In this document: in pieces, positions 1-5,242 of the stretch
Layout: each line of letters opens with the position of its first letter
How positions within the stretch are numbered: position 1 is the stretch's first letter
Assembly: GCA_030593645.1 (NCBI GenBank)
Contig: JAUVGT010000353.1
Span: 1-5,242 of the forward strand
Direction: 5' to 3'
DNA: 5,242 nucleotides
Source: Deltaproteobacteria bacterium
GTDB taxonomy: Bacteria > Desulfobacterota > Desulfobacteria > Desulfobacterales > JAUVGT01
Translations under genes and position numbers: made by a program
The notes under the pieces: model-generated
What the model was told of the DNA's origin: nothing
Seen by the model: the letters and a program-made list of their open reading frames with translations, nothing else
Database searches by the model: none

Positions 1-1
1 A

Positions 2-307
2 ATTAACCTTGAAGGCAGTTTGGGATTAGCAATGGATGTAAAGCTGGGGGCTGGATTTAAAGTGGAAATAGAGTATTGCCCATCATGGAAAGCGGAGTGG
101 AACTGGGATCAGATGAAATTTGTGTTAAAAGGGCCAAAGACTGAATTTAATAAAGAAGCTGCTCTTAACGGTAAATTGCAGAAGATATTACTCAACCAGG
201 TGAAATTGGATATTCAATCAGGCGACATGAAGATACATGACGATAAGCTTGAGATCGCGGTAAAAAAACTGAAGGTCGGCCAGGGATTCGAATTTTCGGG
301 AAATTAA
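2..307 (+). CDS. C-terminal fragment of an upstream gene, possibly VgrG tail (partial at 5' end)
   Basis: The frame is open to the left edge (it reads I-N-L-E-G-S before the first possible TTG start at 20), so this is the last ~101 codons of a gene beginning outside the window, ending at TAA 305-307. The visible protein alternates hydrophobic and charged residues (for example LAMDVKLGAGFKVEIEY and VKLDIQSGDMKIHDDKLEI), as in the beta-rich spike extension of VgrG-like proteins. It has no cysteine pair, membrane segment or catalytic motif that I recognise. The VgrG assignment rests mainly on position: DUF2169 genes are typically found directly downstream of vgrG. The next gene starts 3 bases after the stop, so the two are almost certainly co-transcribed. 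It could instead be another T6SS accessory protein. That it is coding is fairly certain; its identity is not. Confidence 0.6.
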   Translation: MNLEGSLGLAMDVKLGAGFKVEIEYCPSWKAEWNWDQMKFVLKGPKTEFNKEAALNGKLQKILLNQVKLDIQSGDMKIHDDKLEIAVKKLKVGQGFEFSGN

Positions 308-310
308 TGT

Positions 311-3169
311 ATGAAAGTATTCAGACCATTACAACTGGGATTTAACCATCGGGTACTTGAACAGAACCGGAAGTTCTATTTCATTGCCTCCGCAACGCTG
401 GGCATTCATCTTCAGAGTGGTGAAGCCGGTTTGGAGTGCAATTATCTTCAGGATGCCTTTGCTTGCATGGGAGAAAAACCATTACCTGATATGGGCATGC
501 CGAAGCCCCAGGGCGAGTTTCTCGTATCAGGCAGTTTCTTTTCGGAAAAAGCGGAAGCGGTTACCGGTGGCGAAGTTGGTGTTGTGCTGGCAGAGTTGGA
601 AAAGAAACTCACTGTTTTCGGGCCGCGTCAATGGCGCCATAATGGACCGTCTGCACCAAAAACAATTACCCGCCTGCCCCTTGACTACATGCACGCTTTT
701 GGCGGTGAAGAGTACAGGAAGAACCCGGGTGGCCTGGGGTATAAAGATAAAAAATTACCCTGTATTGAATATCCCAAAAAACTGATAACCTCACCGAATG
801 ACAAGCCGGAACCTGCCGGATATGCCCCGCTCGATCCTTCATTACCGCAGCGCATGCGATATCAGGGCACCTATGACAGCACCTATATGAAAAAATATTT
901 TCCCGGGTATCCGGAAGATTTTGATTGGCACTGTTTTATGTGTGCATTGCAGGATCAGTGGATTGAGGGATACTTCACGGGTGATGAATCATTTACCTTG
1001 CACAATATGCACCCGGAGATGCCGCTAATACAAGGGACGCTTCCCAATCTACATGCCCGGTGTTTTCTGCAGCACACCATAGACCATGATACACCGCAAT
1101 TCACGGAATTACCGCTCAATCTGGACACCCTGTGGTTTTTCCCGGAAAAACTTTTAGCACTCTGTATCTGGCGCGGCGGTAAAGAAGTTAGCGATGACGA
1201 AGCGGAACAGATTAGCAACGTTCTTGCCGCGTATGAAGACCGTTCACGTGAACCCCGGTCACTCCGGCACTATCAACAAGCGCTGAGCAGACGATTGGAC
1301 AGTGATGACAGTCTTCTCAATTATTTTAACACCGAAGATCTCATACCACCCGGTGAAAAATGCGCCATGGAACTTCTGCAGCAAATGGCCCTGGAAGATT
1401 CAGAGGAAAGTGCCTGGGTCGAAAATATGGAAGCGAAACAGAAAAAGACACAGGCGCTGATTGATGAAAAATTGAATGATGTCAAACTGCAAATGGAAAA
1501 AGTAAAGACCGAGCCCAAAGATGTTCCGTCTGAAGCCTGGATTGATGTTGATAAAATATTCAAGGAACCGGTCAAAGTTAAACCTGATCCTGATATGAAA
1601 GCTTTAAACGAGAAGCTCGAATCAATTATCCCCGGGCTTACCTCGGGTGATCCAAACAATATATCCCTGAAAAACTTTTCATTCGATAAAATTGAACAGA
1701 TCTTTTCCGCTATTGAAAAGACAACGGAGAAAAAACAGCAGCAGGTTGAACAAAAAGTTGATGATATGAAACAAAAGGTCCAGGAACAGTTGAATCTGGC
1801 TAAGAATAGCAAGGAGGGGAGCGCCCCGGAGAATGCCGCTCCCGAGATACAGGAAGCATTTGACAAAATGAGCACCGTTCCGGAGGGGCCGGCCACTGCT
1901 CCGCTGCCGCGTTTTGATGCCGACCGGCTGTCCGGTATTTTTTCCAACGAGATCATGGGAGCGATGCAGCATCTTCAGGGTATGCGGTCATCAAGTCCCG
2001 AAAGTGAAGTAACAAAAGAGCTGCAGGAGAAAATAAAGGGGATGACATCAGAACCGATACCGGATATGAATGAAGGACTTAAGCAGGCTGAAAATGATTT
2101 TAAATCGGTCTATATGATGGGCGCACACTTTATGGATACCGGCAGTTCACCGCATAAAGACCCGGAAAAAACCGTTAAGGATCGTTTTCTTGAAATAGTA
2201 AAAAACGGTGAATCTGTTGCCGGAGGAGATTGGGCATGTATAGACCTGAGCGAAGAAAATCTGGATGGCGTTGATTTGAGCGGTGCATACCTTGAACAGG
2301 TTAATTTTACCGGTACACGTCTGAAAAACGCCAATCTCAGCAAAGCCATAATGGCACGGGCAAATCTTACTGACGCAGACCTTTGCGGGGCAAATCTGCA
2401 GAAAACCAACCTTGGTGCGGTTTGCGCGCATCGGACATGCTTTGCCCAGGCAAACTTCAAGGATGCGAAATTGTCAAAAGGGGATTTTACCGGAGCTGAT
2501 TTTACCAAAAGTGTATTGGAGGGTGTGGAATCTTTACACGTCATCTTTAATAACGCGGTATTTAAAGAAACGCATTTGCCAGGCATGAAATTTATCGAAT
2601 CTTCGCTGAAAGAGATATCTTTTGAACATGCAAATCTTCAAAACGCACTGTTTTTCGATTGCGATCTGGAACAGGTAGATTTTTCCCATGCCATACTTAC
2701 CCGCAGCATCTGGGCGGATGTTCGGTGCGATACGGTCAGATTTAATCACGCTGATCTTTCCGGGGCCAATTTCACCGGCATGGATTCGGATAAATCTAAA
2801 ATGAAAGCAGTGCAATTTAAGGAAGCAACACTTAATAAATGCAATTTCCAGGGAATGGGATTGACCTCTGTTGACTTTTCTAAAGCGATTATGGAAAACG
2901 CTAATTTTAATAGTGCAGATCTCACAAAGGCAAATTTTACCCTGGCACAGGCATGCAATTCTCAATTCAGAAAAGCTTGTCTAACCGAGGCTATACTCGA
3001 CGGTATAAATCTGATGCAAGGCTCAATGGCAAAGGCATATCTGGTACAGGCGTCATTTGTCGGTGCAAACCTGTATGCCGTTGATTTTTTACGCTCCACT
3101 ATGAATAAGACTGATTTTCGCGACTCCAATCTTGACGCGACAATTATAGAAGGATGGCAACCGCAATGA
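311..3169 (+). CDS. DUF2169 T6SS adaptor fused to a C-terminal pentapeptide-repeat beta-helix
   Basis: This 952-residue protein has three parts. Residues ~10-300 carry DUF2169 hallmarks: VFGPRQW (102-108), RLPLDYMHAFGG (121-132), NPGGLGY (138-144), LPCIEYP (149-155), PAGYAPL (168-174) and FPGYPEDFD (197-205). DUF2169 proteins are T6SS effector adaptors; Atu3641 of Agrobacterium is reported to help load Tde2 on its VgrG. Residues ~360-600 form a Lys/Glu/Gln-rich linker with coiled-coil-like stretches near 372-400 and 455-497, then a low-complexity Pro/Ala/Ser part. Residues ~646-945 are about 60 pentapeptide repeats in unbroken register, preceded by an amphipathic cap (622-645). There is no signal peptide or membrane helix, so it is expected in the cytoplasm. 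The start is the first ATG after an in-frame stop, with a weak GGGA at 298-301. The start at 307 (TAATG) is in another frame and ends after 12 codons. The family call is firm; the adaptor role is inferred by homology. Confidence 0.95.
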   Translation: MKVFRPLQLGFNHRVLEQNRKFYFIASATLGIHLQSGEAGLECNYLQDAFACMGEKPLPDMGMPKPQGEFLVSGSFFSEKAEAVTGGEVGVVLAELEKKLTVFGPRQWRHNGPSAPKTITRLPLDYMHAFGGEEYRKNPGGLGYKDKKLPCIEYPKKLITSPNDKPEPAGYAPLDPSLPQRMRYQGTYDSTYMKKYFPGYPEDFDWHCFMCALQDQWIEGYFTGDESFTLHNMHPEMPLIQGTLPNLHARCFLQHTIDHDTPQFTELPLNLDTLWFFPEKLLALCIWRGGKEVSDDEAEQISNVLAAYEDRSREPRSLRHYQQALSRRLDSDDSLLNYFNTEDLIPPGEKCAMELLQQMALEDSEESAWVENMEAKQKKTQALIDEKLNDVKLQMEKVKTEPKDVPSEAWIDVDKIFKEPVKVKPDPDMKALNEKLESIIPGLTSGDPNNISLKNFSFDKIEQIFSAIEKTTEKKQQQVEQKVDDMKQKVQEQLNLAKNSKEGSAPENAAPEIQEAFDKMSTVPEGPATAPLPRFDADRLSGIFSNEIMGAMQHLQGMRSSSPESEVTKELQEKIKGMTSEPIPDMNEGLKQAENDFKSVYMMGAHFMDTGSSPHKDPEKTVKDRFLEIVKNGESVAGGDWACIDLSEENLDGVDLSGAYLEQVNFTGTRLKNANLSKAIMARANLTDADLCGANLQKTNLGAVCAHRTCFAQANFKDAKLSKGDFTGADFTKSVLEGVESLHVIFNNAVFKETHLPGMKFIESSLKEISFEHANLQNALFFDCDLEQVDFSHAILTRSIWADVRCDTVRFNHADLSGANFTGMDSDKSKMKAVQFKEATLNKCNFQGMGLTSVDFSKAIMENANFNSADLTKANFTLAQACNSQFRKACLTEAILDGINLMQGSMAKAYLVQASFVGANLYAVDFLRSTMNKTDFRDSNLDATIIEGWQPQ
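3148..3153 (+). promoter_or_regulatory. Ribosome binding site deciding the start of the second pentapeptide gene
   Basis: AGAAGG directly abuts an ATG at 3154, which leaves no spacer, but lies 12 bases before the in-frame ATG at 3166. The later ATG also overlaps the stop of the upstream gene as ATGA (3166-3169). This favours 3166 as the true start, although the spacer is somewhat long. Confidence 0.55.
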
Positions 3170-4218
3170 CCGGTGAAGAACTTTCACAATCGATAAAATC
3201 AGGTGATATTATCTGTGATGAGGAATATACCGACCTCGATTGCACAAATATTGATATCTCCGGTGGTATTTTCAACGACGTCACCTTTAACAATTGTGAT
3301 TTCAGCGGTGCAAATGTAAAGGAAACGACCTTTAACACCTGTACATTCAAGAATGTGCGGTTTGACGGCGCGAATCTTACAAAGGCGCTGTTTTACGCAA
3401 ATACATGCAGCGCGGCCTCTTTTTCAAAGGTGAAAATTCTGTTAACAAAATTCATTGAATGCGACATGACCGGGGCTGTTTTTTCTCATGCCGATCTGGA
3501 TACGGGAATATTTTCCGAATCGAACCTTACGCGAGCGCAATTTAAAGAAACAGCGTTTGTGAATACCGTGTTCTATGAGTGTGCTATGCAAAAAGTCGCG
3601 TTTTTGGACAGCAAGCTGGAAAAGGTGATCTTTTTTGAAAGCCAATTCGAGGGTAATCTTTTTACAAATTCTACTATTCAGTTAAGCTTTTTTCACAAGG
3701 CTGTCTTAAGCAAAGTTGACTTTAGTAAAATGGACCTGCGTCAATGCCAGTTTTCCGAATGCGATCTCAGCCAATGCGATTTTACCGGGACGCAGCTCAA
3801 ACAGGGTGGTTTTATGCAGGCAAACCTTGAGAAGGCAACGTTCGACAATGCCTGTTTGGAAATGGCGAATTTCTATGAAGCAAATTTAAACGGGGTTCGT
3901 ATGCAAAACGCCGACATGAAACAGGCGAGTTTGCAGAAGGCAAAGCTGACCGGATCGAATCTTTCGTCGGCAAACCTGGACATGGCACAACTTGGAGAAA
4001 TTGACGCACAACAGTCGGATTTTTCCAATACGAATCTGGCTTATGCCGACCTGTCTCATGCCATGCTGAAGGAAACTGATTTTACAAATGCCCGGTTGTT
4101 TCAGGCAAACCTGCATGAGGTAAAAGCAGAAAAAACAAAATGGAAAGGCTCAACAAAATCGCTCGCAAAAAGCACGGATACAAAACGACTAAAAGCAGAA
4201 CAATGGAGGAAAAAATGA
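3166..4218 (+). CDS. Free-standing pentapeptide-repeat protein (T6SS-associated)
   Basis: The 350-residue product is almost wholly a right-handed pentapeptide beta-helix. After a short cap (1-30, with an IKSGD motif), repeats of the A(D/N)LXX type run in unbroken register from ~31 to ~320, about 57 repeats or 14 predicted coils. Central positions alternate strictly: Phe occupies every tenth residue from F36 to F236, with Leu, Met, Ile, Val or Phe mostly between. Cys often replaces Ala at the i-2 position (C44, C59, C99, C139, C194, C199, C204). The protein ends in a basic tail (327-350, nine Lys/Arg). There is no signal peptide. The neighbours place it in the T6SS module, where a pentapeptide protein commonly sits between DUF2169 and DUF3540; its biochemical role is unknown to me. 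DNA mimicry, as in Qnr/MfpA, is possible for the fold but nothing here argues for it. I chose the 3166 start over 3154 from the ATGA overlap and RBS spacing; 3154 would add MATA. Confidence 0.92.
   Translation: MTGEELSQSIKSGDIICDEEYTDLDCTNIDISGGIFNDVTFNNCDFSGANVKETTFNTCTFKNVRFDGANLTKALFYANTCSAASFSKVKILLTKFIECDMTGAVFSHADLDTGIFSESNLTRAQFKETAFVNTVFYECAMQKVAFLDSKLEKVIFFESQFEGNLFTNSTIQLSFFHKAVLSKVDFSKMDLRQCQFSECDLSQCDFTGTQLKQGGFMQANLEKATFDNACLEMANFYEANLNGVRMQNADMKQASLQKAKLTGSNLSSANLDMAQLGEIDAQQSDFSNTNLAYADLSHAMLKETDFTNARLFQANLHEVKAEKTKWKGSTKSLAKSTDTKRLKAEQWRKK
4204..4210 (+). promoter_or_regulatory. Strong Shine-Dalgarno for the DUF3540 gene, inside the upstream gene
   Basis: TGGAGGA contains GGAGG at 4205-4209, 5 bases before ATG 4215 and 8 before ATG 4218. 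It lies within the last codons (Trp-Arg-Lys-Lys) of the pentapeptide gene. Together with the ATGA overlap at 4215-4218 it implies translational coupling, and it argues against the longer open frame beginning at 4140. Confidence 0.8.
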
Positions 4219-4874
4219 TGTATGAATCGACAGATACGGTACCCGTGATGGAACCGTCAGTATCGTCCCTACAAAACGGCAGGATCGTATCTATGTCCGG
4301 CAGAAGGGCGCTTGTCGATATCCGGGGAAGTATCGAGGAAGCCCGAATTGCTTTCAGTTGCCTGGTACAGCCCATACCCGGTGATCTTGTCCTGTGTACG
4401 AAAACAGAAACCGGGATACAGTATATTCTCGCTATTATTGAGCGCACGGGAAAGCAGAACATGACCGTCTCATTTCCTGCGGATGCTGCGCTGCTGGCTG
4501 AAGAAGGATCCCTTGGCGTGGTCGGTAAATCATTAACTCTTGCGGCAGGAGAAAAGCTTAGTTGTTATTCCGATCAAGTCATTCACAAAAGCCGGGACGC
4601 AGTGGTTAACTATGAGGAACTTACTGCAAAAGGTACAAATCTGCAGGCTTCGTATAAAACGGTCAATTTGATCAGCCGGTTAATCACGACAATAGCCGGA
4701 CAGTGTATTCAGAGGATGAAAAATTTTATCCGCCAGACAAAAGGGAGCGACCGGATTGCAGCGGGGCAGATGACACGTAATGCCGAGGGGTTATTTTCTC
4801 TGGATTCAAAACATACTGTTCTGGTCAGTAAAAAAGACACTAAAATTGATGGTGAACGAATCCACATGGGATAA
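4215..4874 (+). CDS. DUF3540 family protein (T6SS-associated)
   Basis: The product has 219 residues, close to the usual ~210 for DUF3540. Residues ~21-77 look like a small OB-type beta-barrel (NGRIVSMSGRRALVDIRG, then SCLVQPIPGDLVL and YILAIIER), reminiscent of the gp5/VgrG OB domain. Residues ~83-125 are short beta strands (SLTLAAGEKLSCYS). Residues ~146-175 form a helix, and the C-terminus (190-219) ends in TKIDGERIHMG, the conserved closing motif of the family. No catalytic residues are evident and I know of no assigned function. The spike-like features suggest a structural or loading part of the VgrG/PAAR tip complex, which is inference. The frame stays open back to 4140, but that start would overlap the previous gene by 79 bases and has no suitable RBS. 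ATG 4215 has GGAGG 5 bases upstream and overlaps the upstream stop; ATG 4218 is an equally spaced alternative. Confidence 0.9.
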   Translation: MMYESTDTVPVMEPSVSSLQNGRIVSMSGRRALVDIRGSIEEARIAFSCLVQPIPGDLVLCTKTETGIQYILAIIERTGKQNMTVSFPADAALLAEEGSLGVVGKSLTLAAGEKLSCYSDQVIHKSRDAVVNYEELTAKGTNLQASYKTVNLISRLITTIAGQCIQRMKNFIRQTKGSDRIAAGQMTRNAEGLFSLDSKHTVLVSKKDTKIDGERIHMG

Positions 4875-4880
4875 AATGTA

Positions 4881-4887
4881 AAAGGAG
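4881..4887 (+). promoter_or_regulatory. Shine-Dalgarno of the PAAR-like gene
   Basis: AAAGGAG lies 7 bases before ATG 4895 in the 20-base gap after DUF3540. It fixes the start at 4895 and excludes the in-frame TTG at 4889, only one base after the Shine-Dalgarno. Confidence 0.8.
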
Positions 4888-4894
4888 TTTGTTT

Positions 4895-5152
4895 ATGTTT
4901 GCTAATTGTTCTTTAAGCGGGATGGATTTTGGTATGCCGGATGTCTGTCTGACACCCGCGCCACCGTCACCTGTTCCAATACCAATTCCATATCCAAATA
5001 CCGCACAATTGCCCATGGCTTTACCGCCGACCACCTCGCTCAAGCATCTGATTTCCATGATGCCTGCGCTCAAACATGAAAAAAGATGTATAGCTGAAGG
5101 AATTTTGAAGATAAAGAACCTGATATGTTCTGTTGGTGGGCACCATGTTTGA
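4895..5152 (+). CDS. DUF4150 / PAAR-like protein, short or truncated
   Basis: The 85-residue product opens with the DUF4150 (Tox-PAAR-like) signature: MFANCSLSGMDF, then MPDVCLTP (14-21), a Pro-rich run and PIPYPN (30-35). PAAR-like proteins cap the VgrG spike and often carry effector domains, so this is the presumed tip component of the module. The family normally continues past ~110 residues with a glycine-rich second half containing a GD.AG motif and a closing beta region. Here similarity fades after MMPAL (55-59), and residues 60-85 (KHEKRCIAEG and onward) are basic and unlike the family. I see no GD.AG motif in the alternative forward frames over the same stretch, so a simple one-base frameshift does not restore it. 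It may be a natural minimal form, a 3' deletion, or the remnant of a PAAR-effector fusion. After the TGA the same frame stays open for 30 codons to the window edge. Family call good; functionality uncertain. Confidence 0.85.
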   Translation: MFANCSLSGMDFGMPDVCLTPAPPSPVPIPIPYPNTAQLPMALPPTTSLKHLISMMPALKHEKRCIAEGILKIKNLICSVGGHHV

Positions 5153-5242
5153 TCTTTCTGCAATCATGAGCTGTTTAACTATCTGTCTGGCCACGCTAAC
5201 GCTAGTCCGCTTGAGCGTTATCCTGCCTGCCTTGTTAGCCAT
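5145..5242 (+). CDS. Start of an unidentified gene with hydrophobic N-terminus (partial, runs off right edge)
   Basis: An ATG at 5145 opens a frame that overlaps the last 8 bases of the PAAR-like gene and has no stop in the remaining 32 codons. The visible N-terminus begins MFDLSAIMSCLTICLATL and stays hydrophobic to the edge, with one Arg at residue 22. It looks like one or two membrane segments rather than a classical signal peptide, since no Lys/Arg precedes the hydrophobic core. GGTGGG at 5135-5140 is a moderate RBS 4 bases before the ATG. In T6SS modules the gene after a PAAR-like protein is often the effector or its immunity protein, so a membrane-associated effector or immunity protein is possible. 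With only 32 codons no family can be named, and the frame may not be coding: the neighbouring frame and the opposite strand are also open here. Confidence 0.35.
   Translation, partial: MFDLSAIMSCLTICLATLTLVRLSVILPALLA

Noticed and set aside
307..345. ATG at 307 overlapping the stop of the first gene (TAATG)
   Set aside because: This frame ends after 12 codons; the DUF2169 protein starts at 311 in a different frame.
357..785. 142-codon + strand frame inside the DUF2169 domain
   Set aside because: It is out of frame with a region carrying clear DUF2169 motifs and has no recognisable features of its own.
1321..1972. 211- and 97-codon - strand frames over the linker region
   Set aside because: They are antisense to the Lys/Glu/Gln-rich linker, so the Ser/Phe-rich product is just its reverse-strand reflection; no family features.
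2110..2965. Several open frames on the - strand across the first pentapeptide region (also 3442-3645 and 3812-4116)
   Set aside because: They mirror the repeat periodicity of the sense strand, give Cys/Ile/Lys-rich or Arg/Ser-rich junk, overlap one another in different frames, and lie fully inside a well-supported gene.
4140..4214. Upstream extension of the DUF3540 frame (25 more residues)
   Set aside because: It would overlap the pentapeptide gene by 79 bases, has no RBS, and is a shadow of that gene's lysine-rich tail; the strong GGAGG and ATGA overlap point to 4215.
5197..5220. 7-base inverted repeat TAACGCT / AGCGTTA with a 10-base loop, slightly resembling a terminator or integron attC end
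   Set aside because: It has no T-run, the stem is short, and it lies within an open frame. attC sites span about 60 bases or more with paired core sites, which I do not see here.
5021..5242. 73-codon - strand frame starting at the right edge
   Set aside because: It overlaps the PAAR-like gene for most of its length, including its conserved C-terminal MMPAL region, and has no recognised family. I would revisit it only if extended sequence shows that the 3' end of the PAAR-like gene was replaced by an insertion.
5150..5242. In-frame continuation of the PAAR-like gene past its TGA (readthrough or selenocysteine)
   Set aside because: Thirty open codons are not significant, no selenocysteine element is evident just after the TGA, and the extension does not restore the missing PAAR-like motifs.

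Overview
The window holds part of a type VI secretion system (T6SS) accessory or effector-delivery operon, read left to right on the + strand. All four genes I can classify by family (a DUF2169 adaptor, a pentapeptide-repeat protein, a DUF3540 protein and a DUF4150/PAAR-like protein) belong to a set that commonly sits beside vgrG genes. This points to a Gram-negative bacterium with a T6SS. Base composition looks mid-40s % G+C by eye. There is no rRNA, tRNA or other marker to fix the taxon; a proteobacterial or Desulfobacterota-type host is only a guess.

Layout. Positions 2-307 are the 3' end of a gene that starts left of the window, possibly a VgrG tail. Positions 311-3169 encode a 952-residue protein with an N-terminal DUF2169 domain, a long charged linker with coiled-coil character, and a C-terminal pentapeptide-repeat beta-helix. 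Positions 3166-4218 encode a second, free-standing pentapeptide-repeat protein. Positions 4215-4874 encode a DUF3540 protein and 4895-5152 a very short DUF4150/PAAR-like protein. From 5145 a further reading frame with a hydrophobic N-terminus runs off the right edge.

The genes are packed for coupled translation. Gaps are 3 and 20 bases, and two junctions are ATGA stop/start overlaps with the ribosome binding site inside the upstream gene. I see no internal promoter or terminator, and no stretch over 300 bases lacks a gene. Two starts were placed downstream of the longest open frame (DUF3540 at 4215, the second pentapeptide protein at 3166) because Shine-Dalgarno spacing and ATGA overlaps favour them.

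Working model (inference): DUF2169 acts as the adaptor that brings an effector to the VgrG/PAAR spike, the PAAR-like protein supplies the tip, and DUF3540 plus the two beta-helices are structural or loading partners. No recognisable toxin lies in the window; the cargo is expected just outside it, most likely to the right. The points most worth following up are the truncated PAAR-like protein, the unread gene at the right edge, and the very regular architecture of the two pentapeptide beta-helices: unbroken register, an alternating Phe ladder, and a phase flip in the first protein.
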